From Oxalobacteraceae bacterium UBA4003 (GTDB lineage Bacteria > Pseudomonadota > Gammaproteobacteria > Burkholderiales > Burkholderiaceae_D): 13,054 nucleotides of DNA. Location of the stretch: NCBI GenBank assembly GCA_002384815.1, contig DGBN01000069.1, forward strand, positions 104,366-117,419, in the 5' to 3' direction. Positions within the stretch are counted from its first letter, which is position 1; every line of letters starts with the position of its first letter. The position numbers were made by a program, and so were the translations under genes. Under the pieces are notes generated by a model. That model made no database searches. It was given only the letters and a program-made list of their open reading frames with translations, and was not told the DNA's origin. Below are positions 6,413-13,054 of the stretch, piece by piece.

Positions 6413-7927
6413 TTACTTGCCTGCTGCCTGCGCACGCTGGATCAGGAAGCTGGTCAGCAAAGGCACAGGGCGGCCGGTCGATCCTTTGGCAGCACCGCTT
6501 TTCCAGGCGGTGCCGGCGATATCCAGATGCGCCCACGTGTATTTCTTCGTGTAGCGTTCGAGGAAGCAGGCTGCCGTCACGCTGCCGCCGGCAGGGCCGC
6601 CGATATTCGCCATATCGGCAAAATTCGACTTCAACTGTTCCTGATAGCTGTCCTCGATAGGCATGCGCCATGCGGTGTCGCCGGAACTTTTGCCGGCTGC
6701 AAGCAGCTCGTTGGCAAGCGCATCGTGAGCGTCATCGCTGCGTGTAAACAAACCGGAATTGTGATGGCCGAGCGCGGTGATGCAGGCACCGGTCAGCGTT
6801 GCGACGTCCACCACGGCAGCCGGTTTGAAGCGTTCTACATAAGTCAGCGCATCGCACAGCACCAGACGGCCTTCGGCATCGGTATTCAAGACTTCAATCG
6901 TTTGGCCCGACATCGAGGTAACGATGTCGCCCGGCTTGGTGGCGCTGCCGGACGGCATGTTTTCACACGTCGGAATGACGACGATCACGTTGAGTTTTAA
7001 CTTCAATTCAGCTATCGCGCGCATGGTGCCGAGTACGGAGGCGGCACCGCCCATGTCGTACTTCATTTCATCCATGGCTGCGCCCGGTTTCAGCGAAATA
7101 CCGCCGGAGTCGAAGGTGATGCCTTTGCCGACCAGCACGACAGGTGCATCCTTGGTTTTGCCGCCCAGATGTTTGAGCACGATGAACTTCGGAGGTTCGA
7201 CGCTGCCGTTGGTGACGGACAGGAAGCTGCCCATTTTCAGTGCCTGCAATTGCTTGCGATCCAGCACTTCGACCTGCAGCTTGAATTCTCTGGCCATTTT
7301 TTTTGCTGTGTTGGCCAGATAGGTCGGCGTGCAGACATTGGCCGGCAGATTGCCCAAATCCTTGGTCAGGTCTATGCCGTTGGCTTGTGCAACTGCCTGC
7401 GCGACGGCGTCTTTTGCTGTCGCGGCAGAAGTGGCGCTGACGGCAAAGGCAATTTTTTTCACACCGGTAGGAACTGGATCTTTTTTGCTTTTCAGACCAT
7501 CGAAGCGGTAAGCGGCGTCTCGTGTATTGAGGATGGTGCAACGTATGCCCCATGCCGCGTCGCGTGCAGCAACCGCGTCCAGCGGCAGGGCAATGACGGC
7601 CTCATTCGCGCCCAGCGAGGTAAATACACGTGCAACGGCCTGTACTGCGGACGAAAAGTCTTTTTCGCTGACGGCTTCTTCCTTGCCCAGTCCGACCAGT
7701 AGCACACGTTCGGCAGCGACGCCGTTGACGCCGCGTAACAGCAGCGTAGAACCGGCTTTGCCGGAAATGTCGCCGGACTTGAATGCCGCGCTGATGTCGC
7801 CCTTTTGGTTCAATGCCTGAGCGGCTGCTGACAGCTTTTTGTTCTCGAATACGGCGACGGCGATGCACCCCGTCTTGATACCGGCGATAGTGCTTTTTGC
7901 GTCCAATGGTTTTATGCTAAAGTCCAT
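6413..7927 (-). CDS. pepA: Leucyl aminopeptidase PepA (M17 family)
   Basis: PepA is a cytosolic hexameric two-metal aminopeptidase that removes N-terminal residues, leucine preferred, from peptides. In E. coli it is also a DNA-binding factor in plasmid recombination and carAB control. The 504-residue product has the variable N-terminal domain (about 1-165) and the M17 catalytic domain (about 185-500). Metal and catalytic residues are all visible: Lys268 and Asp273 in VGKGITFDSGGISLKP, Lys280, Asp291, then Asp350, Glu352 and Arg354 in the signature NTDAEGRL. The positions are shifted by two from E. coli PepA. AGGAG 8 bases before the ATG is a strong start signal. It is divergent from lptF, as in E. 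coli. The next gene downstream is ydfG, not holC as in E. coli. Confidence 0.97.
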   Translation of the reverse strand: MDFSIKPLDAKSTIAGIKTGCIAVAVFENKKLSAAAQALNQKGDISAAFKSGDISGKAGSTLLLRGVNGVAAERVLLVGLGKEEAVSEKDFSSAVQAVARVFTSLGANEAVIALPLDAVAARDAAWGIRCTILNTRDAAYRFDGLKSKKDPVPTGVKKIAFAVSATSAATAKDAVAQAVAQANGIDLTKDLGNLPANVCTPTYLANTAKKMAREFKLQVEVLDRKQLQALKMGSFLSVTNGSVEPPKFIVLKHLGGKTKDAPVVLVGKGITFDSGGISLKPGAAMDEMKYDMGGAASVLGTMRAIAELKLKLNVIVVIPTCENMPSGSATKPGDIVTSMSGQTIEVLNTDAEGRLVLCDALTYVERFKPAAVVDVATLTGACITALGHHNSGLFTRSDDAHDALANELLAAGKSSGDTAWRMPIEDSYQEQLKSNFADMANIGGPAGGSVTAACFLERYTKKYTWAHLDIAGTAWKSGAAKGSTGRPVPLLTSFLIQRAQAAGK

Positions 7928-7952
7928 GCGTTACTCTCCTTGTCGATCCACG

Positions 7953-7958
7953 ATTATA
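7953..7958 (-). promoter_or_regulatory. Possible -10 box for pepA
   Basis: A perfect TATAAT lies on the minus strand 25 bases before the pepA ATG, inside the 39-base gap between the divergent starts. The expected -35 region falls inside the first codons of lptF (about 7976-7981) and does not match TTGACA. The placement fits a short pepA leader carrying the AGGAG site. Confidence 0.4.
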
Positions 7959-7966
7959 GCCCTCCA

Positions 7967-9097
7967 ATGATTTTTCAGCGCGCGCTCCGACGCGATTTGC
8001 TCAGTACCGCTGGCGCCGTCTTCACTACTCTTTTTACGATTACGATCACTGTGATGCTGATTCGTATTCTGGGGCAGGCTGCCGGCGGCAAAGTCGCGTC
8101 TGCGGATGTGGTGGCGCTGATCGGTTTTTCTGCGTTGAATTATTTACCCATCATCCTGAATCTGGCAGGCTTCATGTCGGTGCTGCTGGTCGTCACGCGC
8201 AGTTATCAGGATTCGGAAATGGTGGTGTGGTTTGCATCCGGCCTGAGCCTGTCGCGCTGGATTCCGCCGGTCCTGATGTTCGCATTGCCTATCGTGGTGA
8301 TGACGATGCTGCTCAGCCTGTTTCTCACACCGTGGTCGAACCAGCAAAGCGCCATTTATAAGGAACGTTATGCAAACCGCGAGGATATCGCGCGCGTCTC
8401 GCCGGGTAAATTCCAGGAATCGTCGTCGTCCGATCGCGTGTTTTTCGTTGAAGGCGTCGCCGGCGATGCAAGCAAGGTCAGGAATATTTTCGTCAGCAGT
8501 GCGCGCAACGGTAAAACCAGCGTAGTGGTAGCGAAGGAAGGTACGATAGAAATAGATCCGGCCGGCGACAAATTTTTGGTCATGCATCAGGGACGTCGCT
8601 ACGATGGCGTGCCGACACAATCGGATTTTCAGTTGATGGAATTCGACCGTTACGGTGTTCTGGTGACAAGCCAGTCGAAGGCACTGGCGGGCGATACTTC
8701 GGCACGTGCGCTGACGACGCAAGAGCTTTTAAGCAATCGCAATAATTTCAATGATGGCGAGCTGCTGTGGCGCTTGTCCTTGCCGTTGATGGGAGTCTTG
8801 CTGATGTTGTTGGCGATCCCTCTGGGTTTCGTCAATCCGCGTGGCGGGCGTTCGGCCAATCTGCTGATTGCATTATTCCTGTTTGTTTTTTACAGCAACA
8901 TGTTGAGCTATGCACAGGCAACCGTGGTGCAAAGCCGCGCTTCATTCATGATGGCGTGGTGGCCGGTACATCTGGTGGCGCTGCTGGTGTTGATAGTGTT
9001 CTTTTTATGGCGTTTGAAGGTCAATAGTCGCTACCATCCGCTGGTGGTGTGGGCTATGTTCAAGCGTGCTTATTTTTCGCAGCGGGCGGCGGCATGA
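7967..9097 (+). CDS. lptF: LptF, membrane subunit of the LptB2FG lipopolysaccharide exporter
   Basis: LptF and LptG are the membrane subunits of the ABC transporter that extracts LPS from the inner membrane and passes it to LptC. The 376-residue product (YjgP/YjgQ family) has three N-terminal helices (about 14-36, 52-77, 97-121), a periplasmic beta-jellyroll domain (about 140-240) and three C-terminal helices (about 270-289, 297-318, 331-350). MIFQRALRRDLLSTAGAVFT is a typical family N-terminus, which is why I start at the ATG at 7967 rather than at the in-frame TTG at 7940. No Shine-Dalgarno sequence precedes the ATG. It overlaps lptG by four bases (ATGA). It is divergent from pepA, an arrangement shared with E. 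coli. Confidence 0.95.
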   Translation: MIFQRALRRDLLSTAGAVFTTLFTITITVMLIRILGQAAGGKVASADVVALIGFSALNYLPIILNLAGFMSVLLVVTRSYQDSEMVVWFASGLSLSRWIPPVLMFALPIVVMTMLLSLFLTPWSNQQSAIYKERYANREDIARVSPGKFQESSSSDRVFFVEGVAGDASKVRNIFVSSARNGKTSVVVAKEGTIEIDPAGDKFLVMHQGRRYDGVPTQSDFQLMEFDRYGVLVTSQSKALAGDTSARALTTQELLSNRNNFNDGELLWRLSLPLMGVLLMLLAIPLGFVNPRGGRSANLLIALFLFVFYSNMLSYAQATVVQSRASFMMAWWPVHLVALLVLIVFFLWRLKVNSRYHPLVVWAMFKRAYFSQRAAA

Positions 9098-10242
9098 GAG
9101 TCCTGCAAAAATATTTCGCGGCTGAGATCGGCCGTTCGGTGATATTTGTACTGATCGCTTTTCTGGCGCTGTTCGGCTTCTTCGACCTGATTGCGGAGCT
9201 GAAAGCCGTCGGACACGGTGGCTACAAAATTCAGCATGCCTTGCTGTTTGTGTTGTTGTCCATGCCCGGTTATCTGTACGAACTGATGCCGATTGCAGCC
9301 TTGATCGGCACCATCTGGACGCTGTCGCAATTTGCCGCACGCTCCGAATTCACGATCATGCGGGCATCCAGTATGTCAACCGGCATGGCCGGCATGATGC
9401 TGATCAAGATAGGTCTGGTGTTTGCCATCGTCACGTTTGTGTTCGGCGAATTTCTGGTGCCTGCTTCCTCGAATATGGCGGAAAGAATAAGAACCATGAA
9501 CCAGGGCGGCTCGCTGTCGCAAGAGTTTCGTTCCGGTCTGTGGACCAAGGACGTGATCCGTGCGAATGGCAAGGATGGCGACGCCATAGGTTCACGCTTT
9601 TTGAATGTGCGGACGGTCCAGCCTGACGGCCAGTTGACCGGCCTGAAAATTTACGAATTCAACCGCAACTTTCACCTGACTTCCCTGATTACGGCGGCCA
9701 AGGCGGATTACCAGGGCGACAATACCTGGCTGCTGTCAAATGTTACGGAAGCAGAGTTCGGTGAAACGGAATTAATGGGAGCCGTTGCGGCGAGCGATAT
9801 CACGACTGCCATTTCGACCAGGAAGTTTGCCAGCAAGCCACTGATATCCGAAGTCACACCGGAAATCCTTTCAGTGGGATTCTCTGACCCGGCAAAAATG
9901 TCAGCCTACGATCTGGTGAATTACACGCAATACCTGGCAGAAAACAACCGCGAAACGGTACGTTATGAAATCGCCTTGTGGAAAAAAGTCGTGTACCCGT
10001 TTGCGGTATTCGTGATGATGGCGCTTGCCTTGCCGTTTGCTTACCTGCATTTCCGTTCCGGCGGCGTCAGCCTGAAAATTTTTACCGGCATCATGATAGG
10101 TGTCAGTTTTCAACTAATTAACAGCTTGTTTTCGCATCTGGGTTTGCTCAATACCTGGCCACCGTTTGCGACGGCGATTTTGCCCAGCCTGCTGTTTCTG
10201 CTGGCGGCGATCTTTGCGTTGTTATGGGTGGAAAGACACTGA
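9094..10242 (+). CDS. lptG: LptG, membrane subunit of the LptB2FG lipopolysaccharide exporter
   Basis: LptG is the partner of LptF in the LPS-extracting ABC transporter; the ATPase LptB is not in this window. The 382-residue product starts MRVLQKYFAAEIGRSVIFVL. It has helices at about 13-35, 48-75 and 101-123, a periplasmic jellyroll domain (about 135-270), and C-terminal helices at about 299-318, 327-349 and 358-379. The TM1 segment FFDLIAELKAVG is the family pattern. The start is the ATG that overlaps the lptF stop (ATGA), giving translational coupling; a GGGCGG-like purine-rich stretch lies just before it. The frame is open to an ATG at 9049, but that would overlap the end of lptF by 49 bases. 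The next gene begins 2 bases after the stop. Confidence 0.95.
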   Translation: MRVLQKYFAAEIGRSVIFVLIAFLALFGFFDLIAELKAVGHGGYKIQHALLFVLLSMPGYLYELMPIAALIGTIWTLSQFAARSEFTIMRASSMSTGMAGMMLIKIGLVFAIVTFVFGEFLVPASSNMAERIRTMNQGGSLSQEFRSGLWTKDVIRANGKDGDAIGSRFLNVRTVQPDGQLTGLKIYEFNRNFHLTSLITAAKADYQGDNTWLLSNVTEAEFGETELMGAVAASDITTAISTRKFASKPLISEVTPEILSVGFSDPAKMSAYDLVNYTQYLAENNRETVRYEIALWKKVVYPFAVFVMMALALPFAYLHFRSGGVSLKIFTGIMIGVSFQLINSLFSHLGLLNTWPPFATAILPSLLFLLAAIFALLWVERH

Positions 10243-10244
10243 TC

Positions 10245-10616
10245 ATGAACAAACGTGCTTTGATATTGTTTGCCCATGGCGCACGCGACCCACGTTGGGC
10301 AGAACCATTCATACGCTTGCAGGGAATCGTGCAGTCGCAGTCTCCTGAACTGACGGTCGCACTGGCTTTTCTGGAATTGATGTCGCCGCGTTTGCCGGAA
10401 CTGGTTCCTGAATTAGTTGAAGCTGGCGTTGATGATGTGAGCGTCGTGCCTGTATTTCTCGGGCAGGGTGGTCATGTGATGCGCGACCTGCCTTTGATCA
10501 TGGCTGAGTTGAAAGTGGCCCATCCTGCGGTGTCATTCAAGATTGCGGGTGCTGTTGGTGAAGACCCGCAAGTGTTGAATGCGATGGCGACTTACTGCCT
10601 GGGAGCTATCGATTAA
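10245..10616 (+). CDS. cbiX: Short CbiX/SirB-family sirohydrochlorin chelatase
   Basis: The 123-residue product is a single-domain class II chelatase of the CbiX-short type, which inserts Co2+ or Fe2+ into sirohydrochlorin. The N-terminus ALILFAHGARDPRWAEPF carries metal-binding His11, and VSVVPVFLGQGGHVMRDLP carries the second histidine, His77. These match the paired histidines of archaeal CbiX-short. Length is normal for the short, homodimer-forming form. With cobA next door and no cobalamin genes in view, an Fe-chelatase role in siroheme synthesis is more likely than a cobalt role, but that is inference. The start is the ATG 2 bases after the lptG stop; an ATG at 10224 in frame lies inside lptG and adds MGGKTLI. 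It ends 12 bases from the convergent cobA. Confidence 0.88.
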   Translation: MNKRALILFAHGARDPRWAEPFIRLQGIVQSQSPELTVALAFLELMSPRLPELVPELVEAGVDDVSVVPVFLGQGGHVMRDLPLIMAELKVAHPAVSFKIAGAVGEDPQVLNAMATYCLGAID

Positions 10617-10622
10617 CTATCT

Positions 10623-10641
10623 GCTGACTTAGTCGGCTTTT
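10623..10641 (+). terminator. Probable terminator of lptF-lptG-cbiX, overlapping the end of cobA
   Basis: On the plus strand GCTGAC/GTCGGC forms a 6-bp stem (one G-T pair) with a TTA loop, followed by TTTT. It starts 6 bases after the cbiX stop. The loop is exactly the complement of the cobA stop codon. No T-tract follows on the minus strand, so it would act on plus-strand transcripts only. The short stem and four Ts make it a weak terminator. Confidence 0.5.
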
Positions 10642-11363
10642 GAAGTACTACGTGCTGCCATCGCTGCACCTATCATTACCAGCACCGGCCCTTCGCAATC
10701 CCCCAAGCCCTGTTCCAGATCATGCAAGGTCATGCGCATGATGCGCTGATTTTTCAGACTGCAGTTCTCGACGACGACAACCGGCAATGCCGGTGAGCGG
10801 CCTTGTTCCAGCAATTTTTGCGCGGTGATGATGGCTTCGCGCCCGCCCATATACTGGATCAGAGTATCGCAATCGGGAAGCGTCAATTCGTTTGGTTGAT
10901 TGGGTGCGGTGGCTGAAGTGAAGAAGGCAATGCTGCGGGCGATGCCCCGTTTGGTCAGCGGCTGCTGGGTAGCGGCTGCTGCTGCGAAAGCGGTGGTGAT
11001 GCCGGGTACGATTTCGACTGCAATGCCGTGCATTTCCAGCACCTGCAACTCTTCATCGGCGCGCCCGAACAGCATGGGGTCGCCGCCCTTCAAGCGTACG
11101 ATCAATTTGTATTTCCTTGCACATTCGACCAGCAACTGATTGATTGCGATCTGTGCAGTGGATCGTTGGCCGCTGCGTTTGCCGACGGAGATTTTTTCCG
11201 CCTGCGGACACAGTGTCAGCATCTCGGGTGTGACCAGCGCATCGTGCAGCACCACATCGGCTTGTGCCAGTATGCGTGCGCCGCGTACGGTAATCAGATC
11301 GATGGCGCCGGGGCCGGCGCCGATCAGATAGACTTTACCGTACGCTTTTTTCTCTTGCGGCAT
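10629..11363 (-). CDS. cobA: Uroporphyrinogen-III C-methyltransferase (SUMT)
   Basis: SUMT uses two S-adenosylmethionines to convert uroporphyrinogen III to precorrin-2, the branch-point step toward siroheme and cobalamin. The 244-residue product is a stand-alone methyltransferase, equivalent to the C-terminal half of CysG. Motifs are VYLIGAGPGAIDLIT (11-25), VGKRSG (60-65), VRLKGGDPMLFGR (89-101), VEIVPGITTAFAAAA (116-130), PLTKRG (135-140) and YMGGRE (171-176). No precorrin-2 dehydrogenase domain is attached. The ATG lies 9 bases after the cysN stop without an obvious ribosome-binding site, so coupling to cysN is likely. Position behind cysDN points to siroheme for sulfite reductase. The gene is also named sumT or cysG in related genomes. 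Confidence 0.93.
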   Translation of the reverse strand: MPQEKKAYGKVYLIGAGPGAIDLITVRGARILAQADVVLHDALVTPEMLTLCPQAEKISVGKRSGQRSTAQIAINQLLVECARKYKLIVRLKGGDPMLFGRADEELQVLEMHGIAVEIVPGITTAFAAAAATQQPLTKRGIARSIAFFTSATAPNQPNELTLPDCDTLIQYMGGREAIITAQKLLEQGRSPALPVVVVENCSLKNQRIMRMTLHDLEQGLGDCEGPVLVMIGAAMAARSTSKAD

Positions 11364-11372
11364 GCAACTATT

Positions 11373-12704
11373 TTATGCGAGACGAATCATGCCGGCGGCA
11401 ACCGTTTGATGCGTGACTTCATCGATCAGGATGAAGGCGCCGGTCGAGCGGATGGCATCGTAGGCATCCGCTGCCAGGGGCTGCTGCACATTGATGGTCA
11501 CGCTGGCGATGCCGTTGAGCTTCACTGCATCGGCAGGATGTTTTTCCTGCGTGTTGATGTCGAGCAGCGTGTCGATCTTGGTGATGCGTGCGGCGACCTG
11601 ACGGGTGGTGTGCTTCAACCAGTATTTGCGACGCAGATCCAGCGGCTCTTCCGACAGCCAGCACAGATCGGCATTCACTGTTTTCAGCAATTCAGCGGGG
11701 CGCTCTGCAGCAGACAGCATGTCGCCGCGTGAAATGTCTACATGCTCTTCCAGCAGCAGGGTGATCGATTGGCCGACCACCGCCTGTTCGATCGAGCCAT
11801 CAAAGGTTTGTATGTCCTTGACGGTGGCAGTCTGGCCGCTGGGCTGTATTACCAGCCTGTCGCCTTTTCTTACCTTGCCGGCTTCTATGCGTCCCATGTA
11901 GCCGCGGAAATCATCGGCTTCATGACCATTGTGGCGTGCCACCAGTTGCACCGGGAAGCGGAATGGTTCGTCATGCGATTCGTCATAGACGCTGAGTGAT
12001 TCCAGCAATTCGATCAGGGTTGGACCTTGATACCAAGCCAGTTTTTCACCACGGGTCACGACGTTGTCACCGGCCAGTGCCGACAGTGGAATCGGACGAA
12101 TATCTTTCAGCCCCAGTGTTTTTGCAAATTCTGTGTAGGCCGCGACGATACGGTCGTAGACGGTTTGATCGTAGTTGACCAGATCCATCTTGTTGACCGC
12201 AACGATCACGTGTTCAATCTGCAGCAGGTGCGCGATGGTCGAATGGCGTTTGGTCTGAATTAGCAATTCCACGCTGCCATCGTCGCCCAGTTTCACTTTG
12301 GAGACGTCGATCAGAATGATGACTGCATCGGCGGTCGAAGCGCCAGTTACCATATTGCGTGTGTACTGTTCATGGCCTGGTGTATCGGCAATGATGAACT
12401 TGCGTTTCGGTGTGGCGAAGTAGCGATAGGCGACGTCGATCGTGATGCCTTGTTCGCGTTCCGCCTCCAGGCCATCGGTCAACAGGGACAGATCGATGGT
12501 GTCGCCGACTGTGCGTTTATGCTTGGCGCGCGACATTGCATCGAGCTGGTCGGCGAAAATACCCTTGCTGTCGAACAGCAGGCGGCCGATTAGCGTGCTC
12601 TTGCCGTCATCGACGGAGCCGGCAGTAATGAAACGCAGCAAGCCGCGTTCGGCCGAGTTGCCGCCAATGCGGGAGGAAGCTTGTTCTGCAACGACTGCGT
12701 TCAT
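11373..12704 (-). CDS. cysN: CysN, GTPase subunit of sulfate adenylyltransferase (ATP sulfurylase)
   Basis: CysN couples GTP hydrolysis to formation of adenosine 5'-phosphosulfate from ATP and sulfate by CysD, the first step of sulfate assimilation. The 443-residue product is an EF-Tu-like GTPase with all G motifs: GSVDDGKST (29-37), GITID (86-90), DTPGHEQ (107-113), NKMD (171-174) and SAL (208-210). Two beta-barrel domains (about 245-335 and 340-443) follow. It stops after the second barrel, so there is no fused CysC APS-kinase domain as in bifunctional CysNC. AAGGA 8 bases before the ATG supports the start. The start codon overlaps the cysD stop by one base (TGATG). Confidence 0.97.
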   Translation of the reverse strand: MNAVVAEQASSRIGGNSAERGLLRFITAGSVDDGKSTLIGRLLFDSKGIFADQLDAMSRAKHKRTVGDTIDLSLLTDGLEAEREQGITIDVAYRYFATPKRKFIIADTPGHEQYTRNMVTGASTADAVIILIDVSKVKLGDDGSVELLIQTKRHSTIAHLLQIEHVIVAVNKMDLVNYDQTVYDRIVAAYTEFAKTLGLKDIRPIPLSALAGDNVVTRGEKLAWYQGPTLIELLESLSVYDESHDEPFRFPVQLVARHNGHEADDFRGYMGRIEAGKVRKGDRLVIQPSGQTATVKDIQTFDGSIEQAVVGQSITLLLEEHVDISRGDMLSAAERPAELLKTVNADLCWLSEEPLDLRRKYWLKHTTRQVAARITKIDTLLDINTQEKHPADAVKLNGIASVTINVQQPLAADAYDAIRSTGAFILIDEVTHQTVAAGMIRLA

Positions 12705-13054
12705 CAGAAATATCCTTCTTTTTTACGTTTTTCCATCGACGCTTCGGACGTTTGATCGTCCATGCGCGTAGCGCCGCGTTCGGTAATTTGGGTAATGGCG
12801 GTTTCCGCGATGATGGCGTCGACCGTGTCTGCATCCGACGAGACCGGGCAGGTGCACGAAATATCGCCTACGGTGCGGAAACGCACGGTTTGCGTTTCCA
12901 CTGTTTCGCCGTCTTTAGCCGGGGTCAAAGGCGTCAGCGGCACCAGCAGGCCGTTGCGCGGAATCACCTGGCGCTGGTGCGCGAAGTAGATTGACGGCAA
13001 TTCCAGTTTTTCGCGGGCGATGTATTGCCAGACATCGAGTTCGGTCCAGTTCGA
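12704..13054 (-). CDS. cysD: CysD, ATP sulfurylase small subunit (C-terminal 116 residues; 5' end outside window)
   Basis: CysD is the adenylyl-transferring, PAPS-reductase-like subunit of ATP sulfurylase and works with CysN. The frame runs without a stop to the window edge: the outermost 18 codons read SNWTELDVWQYIAREKLE, the expected CysD sequence, and continue with LPSIYFAHQRQVIPRNGLL. The conserved C-terminus is present: VRFRTVGDISCTCPV, the stretch ITERGATRMDDQTSEASME, and the terminal KRKKEGYF. A TTG at 13000 is not a start; the gene continues beyond 13054. The N-terminal PP-loop (SGGKDS-type) region is therefore not visible. The stop overlaps the cysN start, consistent with a cysDN operon. 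Confidence 0.96.
   Translation of the reverse strand, partial: SNWTELDVWQYIAREKLELPSIYFAHQRQVIPRNGLLVPLTPLTPAKDGETVETQTVRFRTVGDISCTCPVSSDADTVDAIIAETAITQITERGATRMDDQTSEASMEKRKKEGYF

Noticed and set aside
6368..7702. Plus-strand open frames of 177-210 codons opposite pepA
   Set aside because: The full PepA active site is encoded on the other strand. The antisense frames have no recognisable domains or start signals.
7940..7966. TTG start for LptF adding MSIHDYSPP
   Set aside because: The family N-terminus begins at MIFQRALRRD, and the extension would overlap the pepA leader and ribosome-binding site.
11028..11732. 234-codon plus-strand open frame opposite cobA and cysN
   Set aside because: It spans the junction of two real minus-strand genes, and its Gly/Gln/His/Asp-rich sequence is typical of an antisense shadow.
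1..13054. CRISPR array, insertion sequence, prophage, toxin-antitoxin or defence genes
   Set aside because: I see no regularly spaced repeats, transposase or phage-like proteins, and nearly every base belongs to a recognised housekeeping gene.

Overview
The window is an ordinary chromosomal segment of a Gram-negative betaproteobacterium. The Tol-Pal genes, the LPS-exporter genes beside pepA, and a sulfate-assimilation cluster with a stand-alone uroporphyrinogen methyltransferase next to cysDN suggest Oxalobacteraceae, perhaps Herminiimonas or Janthinobacterium-like. That placement is inference from gene order and protein recognition, not from a search. Coding density is very high and no complete gene is broken. 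I see no insertion sequence, phage gene, CRISPR array or toxin-antitoxin pair.

Left block (1-6299, all on the minus strand). Reading in the direction of transcription, the genes are a YdfG-type short-chain dehydrogenase, ybgC, tolQ, tolR, tolA, tolB, pal and cpoB. They end in a rho-independent terminator. The 5' end of a tRNA-Lys gene, cut by the window edge, follows with its own near-perfect sigma-70 promoter. The Tol-Pal proteins form the envelope-spanning, proton-motive-force-driven machine that constricts the outer membrane at division. TolQ/TolR are the motor, TolA the transducer, TolB the periplasmic relay, Pal the peptidoglycan-binding lipoprotein, and CpoB the TolA-binding coordinator. 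YbgC is the thioesterase usually found in this operon.

Middle block (6300-10616). pepA (leucyl aminopeptidase, minus) is divergent from lptF-lptG (plus), the membrane subunits of the LPS-extracting ABC transporter, with only 39 bases between the start codons. A small CbiX-family chelatase gene follows lptG by two bases.

Right block (10629-13054, minus). cysD (cut by the window end), cysN and a siroheme-type uroporphyrinogen-III methyltransferase (cobA) are closely spaced. They run convergently toward the chelatase. CysDN activates sulfate to APS. CobA and the chelatase fit the start and end of siroheme synthesis, the cofactor of sulfite reductase, so the genes on either side of the convergent junction plausibly serve one pathway.

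I found no convincing undescribed system. The points most worth a second look are the chelatase gene attached to the LPS-export operon, the very tight pepA/lptF divergent start region, the hairpin between pepA and ydfG, and the isolated ydfG at what looks like a synteny junction.
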